Below are positions 33,886 to 44,566 of a stretch of DNA of 59,648 nucleotides, one piece after another. This DNA comes from Setomelanomma holmii (taxonomy: Eukaryota; Ascomycota; Dothideomycetes; Pleosporales; Phaeosphaeriaceae), in assembly GCA_010015745.1 (NCBI GenBank), contig ML978312.1:1-59648 (forward strand), given 5' to 3'. The first letter of the stretch is position 1. Each line of letters starts with the position of its first letter. The notes under the pieces were generated by a model. That model was not told the DNA's origin, did no database searches, and saw only the letters and a program-made list of their open reading frames with translations. Position numbers and translations under genes: made by a program.

Positions 33886-34194
33886 TCGAAATACCAGTTA
33901 CCACCTGGATCTGGCATAGGTCGATCCTGCGCAGGAGTACGTCCTATACTGCCTGCGTATACACGCCAAGCTTTGCCAAGGCCTCAAGATCTAGCGCCCT
34001 CATCAAATCTGTGAACCTTCACACCCCTCTGCACGCTAAGCAAGAGTCAATACCTATAGATTTCTGAGGCGATTAATTAATCGTACTAAGGCCTTGCATT
34101 CTGGAGATTTGCACGAGATTTGGAGCTTATACGATGATAGTGCATCAAAACCGAGCCGATCCTACCCTGATCCAGGTGGTAACTGGTATTTCGA
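33886..34194. repeat. Perfect 26-bp inverted repeat in a divergent promoter
   Basis: Arms 33886-33911 and 34169-34194 are exact reverse complements. The left arm begins TCGAAATACCAG and ends ACCTGGATC. Weaker similarity extends outward (GATTG, then ATGG) and inward (TAGG, then GATC), making about 50 bp per arm. The arms lie 292 bp upstream of the MFS ATG and 513 bp upstream of the cyclase ATG, each in the same orientation relative to its gene. They could be paired regulator sites or the ends of a small MITE. Confidence 0.75.
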
Positions 34195-34706
34195 GAACCA
34201 TAATATTGCAATCAGGACGATCGCCATTGTTTCAGTAGATAATCAGCACCGTGCGAATTATTGCCCACGCTTTGACATGTTCAGTTTCAGGGTCTGCGCA
34301 GCTCGTCCAATTATGTCTAAGCTGTCGATAAGTTATGCATTTCAAAGCAGCCAGCAAGGGGAAGGTCGCCTAGCACGGTGGGTCATGGGCCGTGAGCAAT
34401 GAGTGTTCGAAGATTTTCTTGACGAACAGCAACGGCGACCTTGGAGGAGGATTCTTGAGCATATGAATGGGCCTAATGCTGGATCTCGACACCCGGAAGG
34501 ACTATTGCGCTCTCATCGGATGATGGCACAAGATGAATAGTGCGGAGCGTCGGAGCGTACCACTGTGTAAATGATTCGAACCACTCGCCTTCCGGGGTTG
34601 ATTGCGCGGTTGCGGGGTATCTTGTGGGGTACACAACACGCCTTAGAACTACTCCAGGCTTGTGTCGAAATCACGCCCAAACTTATATCGACGACGCAAA
34701 CGAAAC

Positions 34707-35750
34707 ATGGCTGCCGATCAGGAGGTAGAAGTTGCGAGGGCTTTACATGCAGTACCTTTCGACTCGCTCCCTGATCACCGAAGAGTATGGAACGGCGCAA
34801 AACCTGGCAGCTATATTGAAGGCTTAGGCTGCCTTGTCGTTGTCACTCCGGACATGATCGCTGCGGCTTCGACATAATGTATCAGATCGGGCCGTCGCAC
34901 CACCCTGGCTTGGAACATGAATCAGCTGAATGTAGCCAATTTCAATCGACAACCAGCGCAACACCATATAGTCAGCCTGTTAGGCGGACTGGCCTTTGAC
35001 GATGTGTACGTTTTCAATCCACAGCAATCCTTTCAATGGGATGGACTGCGCCACTTTTCGGGTCCATTCTCTTCGGTAGACGGATCAGAACCGAAAAGAC
35101 TCTATTACGGTGGAGTAGAAGCGAAGGAAATAACAAACCGGAACTCGGATCGCATTGGTATGCAACATTGGGCGCAAGAAGGGATTTGCGGTCGCGGCGT
35201 GCTGTTGGACTACACGAGCTATGCTGAGCGTCATGGCATCAATTACTCAGCCTTCTCGGATCACAGTATCCCACTGCACACACTGTTGGACGTCGCCAAG
35301 GAGCAGAACTTGCAATTCCTGCGAGGTGACATATTGTTCGTTCGCATTGGATTGGTAGATGAATGGGAGAAGAGGATGGGTGATGCTGAGAGGAACGCCT
35401 ACGCGACGATTACTACCCCACAGCACGCAGGAGTTGAAGGCACCATGGAGATGCTGCGATGGATATGGGATACGGGCATTGCAGCTGTTGCAGGCGACGC
35501 CGTGTCGTTCGAAGTGTACCCACCTAAGAAGGTTTTTGAGCGTGAGGGAACGACCGAGATGGTCCCCGGTCTGTTCATGCACGAAGTGCTTTTGGCCGGA
35601 TGGGGCATGCCAATTGGAGAGCTTTTTGATCTTGAAAGACTCAACGCGATGTGTAAGGAGGAAGGGCGGTGGGATTTCTTCCTGTCGTCAGCCCCACTGA
35701 ATATGCCTGGGGGTGTAAGCAGCCCGCCAAATAGCATCGCTTTCTTCTAA
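34707..35750 (+). pseudogene. Cyclase/kynurenine formamidase-like hydrolase with an in-frame stop
   Basis: One uninterrupted exon apart from TAA 34875-34877, encoding 347 codons in all. The N-terminus has VPFDSLPDHRRVW and LGCLVVVTPDMIAAAS. The frame continues after the stop with IRSGRRTTLAWNMN, FNRQPAQHHIV, FDDVYVFNPQQSFQWDGLRH (metal-site region with His), KWAEKGI-like HWAQEGICGRGVLLDY and GDILFVRIG. This is the cyclase-family metal-dependent hydrolase fold (PF04199). A Gln at the stop would fit. Initiation at ATG 34917 could still give a 277-residue product lacking the first segment. Confidence 0.82.
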
Positions 35751-36052
35751 TCCGCATCTTGCGGGCTTGTGACAAAATTAACATGATGGACATCACTGTT
35801 GTTCGCGGCTGAGACGCGGAAATGTCGCGCGTTGAGATGGGCATATAAGCTAGCGAAGTCACAACTAGTATGTGGCGCGCTCTTTCCCCACGGGGTGAAA
35901 AGGTCCGATCAACGTGGACCTCGGAATTGACCTAAGCCCCTACTAGCCGTCCAGCGCTCCGACATTATTCTATTGATTTTGTACAGCGACATCAACTTAC
36001 CCATACCGAAATCTTCGCCCACAGTCCATGGATACATCCAATCAAACTCCCG

Positions 36053-38757
36053 ATGTCTGGAAAAGGAAGCACGTGTCCGCATTGCCCGCAGCAATTTTCA
36101 CGTCCTAGTCACTTGCGACGCCACATTCAATCGCACATGAGTCGTGATGAACGCGACTTATGCTTCTGCTACCAATGCGATCGCAGCTTTGCGCGAAACG
36201 ACGTCTTGATCAGGCATCTCAGATCTTTCCACGGGGACCAAATTCTCTGTGCTCGCATTGGGCGGAAATCTTGCGCGCGATGTATCAAGAAGAAGACTCG
36301 TTGTGACCGCGGTCACCCATGTTACAGTTGCCTCAAAGCCAAAATTGATTGCTCGTACTTCGAAGATCTCGAGTGAAGGAAGGTTATCTTGTCGAACCGC
36401 AAAGTAGCGACGAGGAATTTTCCACAATCAGAAACATATCAAGGAAATTTGCAGCAGCAACTGGGAGTGATTGCGAACAGTAAGAGGCCGATTCTCTGCA
36501 GACTACGCATTCGTCTCCAACATACGCACTCGATCGCTAGTTTGATGAACGACTGAATGGTCCGTCAAGTGCACCGAACGGTGGTGATGCTGATTCATTG
36601 GCTTGCTCGACATCTTTCGAGGCTGTAGACGATTTCACAGAACCCGCCTTGACCGAAACTTCCCACACCGATATTATGGGCCTTTCCCTATCGCCCAGCA
36701 CCAACTTTGATTTCAGTTACAGCGACCTCGACTGGCTCGACGTCGACTTCGGTGAATACGAGCTTGATCAGTGGCAAGTCATGTACGATCCTCTTGCGAC
36801 TAAATCTCTGGTCAATCAGCCATCACTCCCGGTCGAAACGGGGTTGGACGCATGCGCAATGCTTGACTCGTACACGTCCACCACTCTCCCTAGGACGCGA
36901 GGATACGCTATGCCGAAAGATTTGAGTTTCAAGGGAACAGATGCAGCACGTTTGGACGGACACATAGCGCCTGCACAACACTGGCCTTTCGACGATGATC
37001 GTCAAAAGCCCATCCTACCTCCCATAGAATCACTCGTGGGCGCATTATCAGCTCTCATACCATCGCATCGATTTCAGATCGTGTTGAGGGCGCTCGTACC
37101 AATGTCGAACCTGATCGGGAAGTTCTAGATGCTTATTTCAACCATTTCCATGAGATTCTTCCTCTCATTCACCTTCCGTCCTTCGACCCTGCTAAATGCC
37201 CAGCTATTCTGGCTGCTGCACTTTCCTCTATAGGCGTTATGTTCTTACGCGAGGATAGCTCGAGCAGAGATTCCTGGCTATTTTCAGCGAACTATCTAGA
37301 TCTTCTGTCACAATGGGTGGGTCACTAGCTTCTATTCCATTGATCGGTACAACAGCCGGACTCGCAATGAGGACAATAACGCTGACGTGATGTCAACAAT
37401 CTAGGACGAGTCCGAAGGCGGGAGCCGATTGGCATTTCTTAGCCCCAGCTGTATTCATCAGATCTTCTCGCTGGGTTCTGGCGATAGACAGCTCTATCAT
37501 CTGGCCGACCGGTCCCGTGGAATCCTCTTCAGTGCACTTCGCAGTCTGAAGTCAGGAGACTTTCTCCAAGATCGAGACATGAGTCGTCCACAGATAGCCA
37601 CTGCCAATAACTCACAGACAATGCATAATCATGGCGAAGTTGGATTGAGCGAGAGAGATTTAAGCGCTTAATCTGGTCGGCGTTTGAGTACGATAACAGC
37701 CTCTGCATCCTGACTAACCGAAGAGCCGCTGTAGACCTGTCTGAACTACCCAGAACATTTCCATGCATGGAGTCTCTCTGGCAGGCACGTACAACCTCAT
37801 CGTGGAAAGCACTTATGTCAGCAATGTCCGAAAGTGCGACGGATGCATCACCACAAGTCATCGTCCGTGGTCTACTTTCGGGTCAGCCACCGCCCAGCGA
37901 TTTGCCATTCTGGGCAAGGAGGCTCCCTACACAACTCGTTCCCCGTCAGCTGTGGGATGCTAAGCAGGCGGAGAAGGCGTATATGGCCGAATGCTTTTGT
38001 CAGAATATCGACTATATCAACCTTCAAACCAAGGAGCGAGAAGGTCGGCCTTTTTGCATCTAACAGCCTTTTGCTGCCATCAGCCCGCGTCGCACAACTA
38101 AAGACGGAATTCTGCCTCCTCCGTGGTCTCAAAGTTTTGGCGGATTCGGTTGCTGTTCCGAAAGATGTCTTGGAGCTTCTCAATTCGAACATCATCACGC
38201 TCATCGTATACTACTCGCATTTACACACATCAGGGGATCTTCTTGACCTCTTGGTCTACGTTCTACGCAGTTCTGTGCGGTCTGTTTCGTCATCAGACAA
38301 GCACGCCATCAAAGCGGCAGCCCAGAAGCTGGCTACTTCGATACAGCGCAATAGCCAACAAAGCCGCCGTATGGCTCTCCACGCGGCACAGATTGTTGCT
38401 GTGGCAAGCAAGTTCCTGGTACTAGCGCCATGTGAGATTCTGCGCGTGTTCATGGGCTTCACGTTTCTGATGGCTTTTGCACGTTACAGTCGGCATGATG
38501 CCAACCGGTCGCATGTCGACGAAGCTATTGATCTTGTGCGTCTCGACGACGTTCGCCCATCCTTGACTAGAAAAGAATCGGTGGAGCAATGGGTGCAGTA
38601 TAGAGGACCGGCGATGGTTGGACCAATCGACAACATCAGCGACCCAAAAGCTTTCACAGAGATCAAGGAACTTGCGCTAAAGACCTTGGGTGGCTTGCGA
38701 CGATGGGGGTTGGCTGAAAAATTCATCAAGATCATCACCGTGTTTGAATTTGATTAA
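36053..38757 (+). pseudogene. C2H2 plus Zn2Cys6 transcription factor, heavily broken
   Basis: The start is intact: two C2H2 fingers (CPHCPQQFSRPSHLRRHIQSH and CYQCDRSFARNDVLIRHLRSFH) followed by a Zn2Cys6 cluster (CARCIKKKTRCDRGHPCYSC). The frame shifts near 36373. The new frame carries TAA 36481-36483 and TAG 36538-36540, both plausible Gln codons. It then reads through to another shift near 37072, an intron (about 37317-37404), a shift near 37657 and a shift near 38045. The final frame shows the fungal regulator core and ends VEQWVQYRGPAMVGPIDN to FIKIITVFEFD. This two-finger plus C6 layout is common in cluster regulators. Only the DNA-binding peptide of about 107 residues could still be made. 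Confidence 0.85.
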
Positions 38758-38813
38758 AATCGTTATTTCCATCTTACCAAGATTGGACGGTCATCATGAG
38801 AAGTACGGGACAC

Positions 38814-39968
38814 TTATGTGCTAAGCTCTGCAATACGTTTGCAGACGGCATCTCCGACTTCAACCGTTGTCGCGTTTCCACCAAGGTCCGCCGTGACTAG
38901 TCCCAGACCACCCTCTTCCGGGCGCTCGAGAACATAAGATACTGCATCTTCAACAACCTTGGCTTCATCTGGGAGAGCCAAAGAGTACCTCAACATCATT
39001 GCGACAGACAGGATCTCCCCAATAGGATTCGCAATACCTTTGCCCGAGATGTCTGGTGCACTTCCATGTATCGGCTCGTAAATCCCTCTACACTTTTTGC
39101 CAGGGCCTGGAACACCCGAAAGACTCGCACTCGGAAGCATACCCAGCGTACCCAGCACTCCACCAGCAAGGTCCGATAGAATGTCTCCAAAAGTGTTGTC
39201 GCAATGGCACACACCGTTGTAACTCCGTGGTCTAGCGACAAGATGCATGGCCATACTATCAGCCAGCTGATTGCGGAGCTCGATATGTGGAAACTCATTC
39301 TTAAACACCTCTTCAGTGACGCGTCTCCAAAGGCGCGAATTCGCAAGGACGTTGTACTTGTCGGCGCTCCACACAGGAACGGGCTTGCCACCGTTCGCTG
39401 AACCGGCGATCTCTGCTATTGCGGCGCTGACTCTTGCGCATCGTGCCACTTCTTCAGCGGAATAGCCCCATGTGTCTGATGCGTAGTCCCCGTTGTCTTC
39501 GACCTTGGGTCCAAAGTACGCGCCTCCGCAGTTTTCACGCACGAAGATGATGTCGGTACCCTGTACTATTTCCGGCTTCAATGGCGATTTGCTCGTCAAG
39601 CTAGACGTAATGAACTTGCATGGTCGCACATTCGCAAATGCGTCGAGATGTTTGCGTAGGCGCAGGAGAGCTGATTCTGGGGTTGGGACTTTGCCCTCCC
39701 ATTCTGGACCACCCACACTTCCAAACAAGACAGCATCGCTGTTGGCGGCTATCTGTAGTACTTCTTCCGTGATGGGGGTGCCGTGTATGTCGATGCTAGC
39801 GCCTCCGGCAATATCGAACCTCTTGTTGAATTTGAGGTTTGGCTTGACTTTCTCCAATGTGTCGAGCACTTTGAGCGCTTCTGTCATGACCTCCGGTCCG
39901 ATATGATCACCTGGGATCACCAGGATCTGGAAGCTTTGAGAAGATGCCATTTTTGTGGATATCCTCAA
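38814..39968 (-). CDS. 3-isopropylmalate dehydrogenase, divergent paralogue
   Basis: Single exon, 384 residues (378 from the Met at 39950). All family landmarks are present: ILVIPGDHIGPEV, LFGSVGGPEW, LLRLRKHLDAFANVRP, a Tyr in RENCGGAYFGP, a Lys in SADKYNVLA, acidic metal ligands in LADSMAM and NTFGDILSD, then LPSASLSG and IYEPIHGSAPDISGKG. The enzyme oxidises and decarboxylates 3-isopropylmalate for leucine. Several positions differ from the usual Leu2 consensus (for example HCDNTFGDILSDLAGGVLG), as seen in cluster-borne paralogues used for non-protein amino acids. Intact, at the right border of the decayed cluster. Whether it is the housekeeping LEU2 cannot be decided here. Confidence 0.88.
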   Translation of the reverse strand: MRISTKMASSQSFQILVIPGDHIGPEVMTEALKVLDTLEKVKPNLKFNKRFDIAGGASIDIHGTPITEEVLQIAANSDAVLFGSVGGPEWEGKVPTPESALLRLRKHLDAFANVRPCKFITSSLTSKSPLKPEIVQGTDIIFVRENCGGAYFGPKVEDNGDYASDTWGYSAEEVARCARVSAAIAEIAGSANGGKPVPVWSADKYNVLANSRLWRRVTEEVFKNEFPHIELRNQLADSMAMHLVARPRSYNGVCHCDNTFGDILSDLAGGVLGTLGMLPSASLSGVPGPGKKCRGIYEPIHGSAPDISGKGIANPIGEILSVAMMLRYSLALPDEAKVVEDAVSYVLERPEEGGLGLVTADLGGNATTVEVGDAVCKRIAELST

Positions 39969-40640
39969 GTGATGAGGCTTGTCTGCTTTCGAAATCTGAC
40001 TACGCCTTCAAGACGTGTACAAAAATGATTAGAAATGAGAACAGCCGCACTCCGTACGACCAATGTTGATGTTGTATTGAGAATCGGTGTTCTCGCCGCG
40101 TTGCCGCACTCTCCAAGTGACTAGAAGCACAGCCTCGGCCTCGGCTACTTGATGCTTAAAGCCTGTATCGGACGCCTTGCATGATGTGGTCCAATCCGCA
40201 CCGGCATCGGAAGTCCGAAGCGGCGAGACATCACGACACTCGTTTCATCTTTTGACTATCACCAACATGAATTAATATACAGCCCCGATTCGGATGATGT
40301 ATGAACATGATTCGTGATCACAAAAGAGTCCTGTCTGTAGTATTCAAATTTCTCAAAGGGTCGCCATTTCAATCTAGGGACATCATCTCCAACCAATCTA
40401 GCGCAACGGCACCAGGCAACGGCCGCAAATTGAGCAGCTCTTGCAAGCCTTCAAATGTATATCTGCTGCCGAAGAGGCAGTGAATATCGGGGCTTCCGCT
40501 TCGCTTTTAGAGACAGAATTCCCGGCAGGCGAAACTTCAGAAGCTTAGGGAAAGGACTACACGGAGTTTTTGTAGTCACAGCCTAGACCGGAATGACCAG
40601 AAGTCGCATCTTCATGTCCTAAATATACTGAACCCGCTCA
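39969..40640. other. Intergenic, no supported gene
   Basis: Promoter side of the dehydrogenase gene. No convincing ORF, RNA gene or repeat was seen. Confidence 0.4.
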
Positions 40641-43080
40641 TGTCATCTTATAGCGGAACCAATCCCTACGACAAGCTTCGAGAGAATGCAATACGGTTCG
40701 TCGGATGGCGGTTTCCTCAATTTGTTAGCAAGCGAAACCAAAGCATACATGTCTCTTGATGGAGTCCCGCTCGACATAATTTGAAAATGTCGTCTTTGGA
40801 AGACCATTGTGGTGGTAACGCAGGACGAAAAGACATGACGCACTCGACTGTGACCTTCAAGAAAGGATCAGGACATGAGAAGTCTTTCTTGCGACTACGG
40901 AATTTTGTGATCAATTGGATATTATTGGGGAAGAGAATCAGACGTAGCGGCCTAGATCTTTATACGCTTTCAGGCGAGTACGCAAGCATGATCTGGCATG
41001 CTCGTGCTTTTGGTGAATCAATCGTGTCCCACCTCCGAGGTATGTTCGTAACATTGCTGGAGCCAAAGCAGACACAACATGCGGTGGCTTGCTCTAGATT
41101 TGACAGACAGCGCTCTCACGCACATGATGTAGTGTCCTTTGTCATTAAGCTAGAGAATGGAAGGAATTTCGAGGAGGACACAGACGATAATCTGAGGGTT
41201 CATATATGCTGACCGCGGCAGTACCCAAAGCATATCATTCGGCTTCCGCAACTTCACACCAGCGAGCGGTTCCTCTCAATTCTCGATACTTACCATACTC
41301 CAACGCAGACTCTGTGACCCGTCGCGATCTCCTTCGCTGTTCAGAAAGCAGTAAGCACTTTACTAGAAGACTTGACGTTTACTGGGCTCATACTGGTGAG
41401 ATTCTTGGATGGAAACTGGTGCGACCATTCGGCGTCATGGGTCTTCTTTTGAACGCCGCGCATCTCCAGACGTTGTGTTTGCAATCGTCGCTTTCGGTTG
41501 TCATGCAATTGAAACGTAGAGTAAGGAAGAAAGTACGAGGATCGCAGTGTTATTTATACCTTGCAAGCCAGGCGAATCATGCTCGCTTCGTCCCTGAAAG
41601 TTTTGATCGGACATGATAGATGCTTTTGAGTCCCTCGTGCACTGCTTCTAAAGGCGAAGTCATGGAGCTTCCACTGCGCAATTCTTGAGCACGTGCGGTG
41701 GAGAAGATTATGAAGGCGAATTTTTTGGTCTCGAACGCAGAGTGGCGTCTTGCAGACCGGAGAACGAAGCGGAGAAAGAAGCCATGGCACTTATACCAGA
41801 CCGATTTGAGTATTGCGCACTCATGGCAAATCTCAACATCACTTTGAACATGTGAAGTCAGAGCAGTGGCGGAGGAGTTCCAGACTCGCTGCGAGCTTAT
41901 ATACTGGTGGCTCACAAATTGGCCAAGTGCTGTAGGCAGCCATCTCTCCTTTTGTAAAGTTCATAACAATGCTCCGGTTATGTTTCACAAGGATTTGCTA
42001 CTCAAAAATTTTGTTCCCACATCGGAAAGCCGGCACACACACAACGCTACCACCTCCAGACTTTTCTTTCGATGGACGTCCGGCTCTAAACGCCCCACAC
42101 TCGTTGGGACATGCATCTTTTTGGACGGCGCAGATTCACCAGACATGGCTTTCGCGTGTAGTGGTTTGAGAAGCCCACAGAATGAATGTAGGGCGAGATG
42201 ATGAAGCGCTGAAGTAGACTTGAAGAAGTATTTATACCAGAGATGGAGCCTTGTCGCAGCTGGGGTTAGCATCTGCAACTGAACTGAAACCGAGTATGTC
42301 ATCTTACGCCCCATTCTTTCGCCACTCACTTCATATGTGTGAAGTTGTGCCGTTTTTGGACAAGACAGAGACTGCTGTGTACTTTAGCCATCAGAGACGC
42401 CGGACATGTATTTCATCAGCCACCACAATGCGGGAAGATGTTTAGCGCACTCCATAGCTTGCGTGGAAGTCTGATTTCGAAACTATCCGCAAAGATACAC
42501 CTGCTGCTTCGAAAGGCAAAAGCAGAAGACACCCATGATTAGTTCAGGCCGGAGTTTTGAGGGAATTGCCATGTCCAAGCAGGGACATGTAGCAGTTGCC
42601 GCCAAGTTTGAGTGGCGAAAGGACCTCCAGACATGGTACATTCCGCCACACACTTCAGGAAGAAAAGAAGAAGTGATGAAGATGACCAGGGAGACTGGAG
42701 GATGATTTATACTGCGGACGGAGCTTAGCCCGCATGAAAATCTGCCTATGACATGTGGCTCTGAGGAAAACGATCGAACACGATACATGTACGTATTGTA
42801 TTGAGTTTTCCACTCGTGTCATAGATGCACGGAGCGTGTCGTTTTTCGACGAAGCAGATGCCGCCATCCAAATCTGCCAGTGGTTTCGTTGGACATCAGA
42901 GTTGGTATCAACGGCTTTTAGACTTCGCAGATCCAGCAAAAGACATAGGAAGGCTTCGTACAATCTTTCGAAGAAAAGACAGCAGCAGACATTCGCCTTC
43001 TTCAAGGACGTTTTCGAGAGCTGGGAGGGAGGTGATATTGAGAAGATGACCAGCTGAGGAGAAAGACGTACTTATACTTC
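40640..43080 (-). other. Series of short TATA-bearing units on the minus strand
   Basis: No ORF over 145 codons is present, but minus-strand TATA boxes recur: GTATAAAG near 40970, GGTATAAATA near 41550, GGTATAAG near 41793, GTATATAAG near 41893, GGTATAAATA near 42230, AGTATAAAT near 42704 and AGTATAAG near 43068. At about 42700 and 43060 the same CTGGTCATCTTC follows the TATA by about 25 nt. Small ORFs starting ATGTCT lie 80-110 nt downstream in several units (for example MSGESAPSKKMHV, MSAAVFSSKD, MSFRPALPPQWSSKDD, MSGGPFATQTW). A T-rich motif near TTTTTGGAC recurs (42117, 42352, 42842). It looks like a degenerate family of small genes; coding status is unproven. Confidence 0.4.
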
Positions 43081-43249
43081 ATGTAAATCGAGATTTAGCG
43101 TGCTTCGCAACTGCCTGGGCACGTGTCGCTTGGCGATAATCTGAGCGTGGTTACAGCGCAGAAGTTGAGTTGAATGTGCAGGAAATAAGGAAGGATTTCA
43201 ATGAGATTCCGGGTATCATACGCAGATAACATGAAGAAAGATCGACCAC

Positions 43250-44308
43250 TTACGCCTCATGCTTCTCAACCTCCTTCGCCGTCTCAACGCCCTCTTTCCC
43301 CTCTGTCTCCGCATCATCCTTAAACAACTCGGCCCCCAACTCATCCAAGAACCTCTCCGCCTTCCCCTTAGTCCTCTTCTCTTGAATCGCCCTCTTCTTC
43401 TCCCTTACCATCTCCTTCCTCTTCTCAATCTGCTCTTTCCTTTCCCTCCTCACCCTCTCCGTCTCCTCTCTCTCCTTCTCCAAATTGCGAATCTGCTCCT
43501 GCCGCCCCTCCTCATCCCTCGAGAAGTACATGAACCCGGTACCGCGCTGCCGTGCCTCGGCTCGCCCGTCAAAGTGTAGTTCGGGCGGAGGCGTGAGTTC
43601 CTTGTCGCGCTTGGCGGCGAGATCGGCCATGGCTTGTGCGATGGTTTCATCGGGATTGAACGCATTGGTCTGCACTGCGTCGCCGTAGATGATGTTCGTG
43701 GGCATCGAGGGGCGCGCAGTAAAGCGGTCGGGTTCGTCGGCGGCAAGGGTGCGTTTCCGGCGCTCTTCGCGGGCAGCATCTGCGCGCGTGCCTTTGCGTG
43801 TGCGTCCGAATTCGTCGACATAGTCCACCAATTCTTCCTCCGAGGCTTCTGATTCAGACGAGGAGACGCTGTCGGGCCCGCCGTTTTCTTGCTTCTCGGC
43901 CCATTTGCGGTCAAAGTCTACGCCGTATTTGTCGTCGAGATCTTCGACGTCGCCGCGCTTCAGGGCGTCGTAGAGGCGGGCTTTTTCCTCCATGCGCCGC
44001 TTGGTGCGCTTCCATGCGACGTCATCTCCGTCCTTCTCGTCGGCTGTGCGGGCGCGGTGCTTTTGTGTAAAGTCCGAGTCTTCGAGGTCCTTTAGCGCGC
44101 GCTTCTTGACATTCTTGTTGTGGGTCTTGAAGATGTCTTCCTTCTGGGGTCGCGCACGGCCGGCAGTGGTCTTGTTCGTGTCTGTCGCAGACGATTTGAT
44201 GAGGTTCGAGAGGGTGGAGGAGAAGGCGAGTGAATTGGAGCTGGAAATCTCCTTCGCCTTGGAGCGCTTGGGTTTTGCGCCGTAGAGGTGGGCGTCTTTG
44301 GATGACAT
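43250..44308 (-). CDS. CCDC174-like coiled-coil nuclear protein
   Basis: Single exon, 352 residues from ATG 44308 (an upstream Met at 44329 is in frame). The N-terminus is basic and Ser-rich. A highly charged helical body contains DDKYGVDFDRKW and an acidic segment with the family signature VDYVDEFGRTRKGTR. The second signature, GTGFMYFSRDEEGRQEQIRN, is followed by a long Arg/Lys/Glu coiled coil to the C-terminus. This matches the eukaryotic CCDC174 family, nuclear proteins linked to RNA processing. It is divergent from homoserine dehydrogenase with a 258-bp shared promoter. Intact. Confidence 0.85.
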   Translation of the reverse strand: MSSKDAHLYGAKPKRSKAKEISSSNSLAFSSTLSNLIKSSATDTNKTTAGRARPQKEDIFKTHNKNVKKRALKDLEDSDFTQKHRARTADEKDGDDVAWKRTKRRMEEKARLYDALKRGDVEDLDDKYGVDFDRKWAEKQENGGPDSVSSSESEASEEELVDYVDEFGRTRKGTRADAAREERRKRTLAADEPDRFTARPSMPTNIIYGDAVQTNAFNPDETIAQAMADLAAKRDKELTPPPELHFDGRAEARQRGTGFMYFSRDEEGRQEQIRNLEKEREETERVRRERKEQIEKRKEMVREKKRAIQEKRTKGKAERFLDELGAELFKDDAETEGKEGVETAKEVEKHEA

Positions 44309-44566
44309 GGTGTGGGTTTGGCAGGGCAAGTGGCTGTCGCGTGTGGTTCGCGTTGGCGATCTCGGAGGTGCTCAGGTGTGGCGTCATGTTCCGCTGCCCC
44401 GCAATTATTTCACAAGCAACCCACGCTGAAGCAAAGAGTCGGAGTAGCGGGTCCGCAGAGCTTCTGTCTTGTGAACAAGCCTTGCACTCCGCCTGTCTGC
44501 TTCAGTAAAGCATATATTACCTTTCTTCCCTTTTACTATCATCAATTGACTCTACAAACCACCAGA
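44309..44566. promoter_or_regulatory. Shared divergent promoter of CCDC174-like and HOM6 genes
   Basis: 258 bp between two opposite ATGs. It contains pyrimidine-rich tracts and a TATATTA stretch (about 44514-44520) ahead of HOM6. No named binding site can be assigned with confidence. Confidence 0.5.

Noticed and set aside
2666..38757. The regulator fragment at 2.6-3.6 kb as a duplicate of the broken regulator at 36-38.8 kb
   Set aside because: Their C-terminal tails differ in sequence and length, so a direct duplication is not supported.
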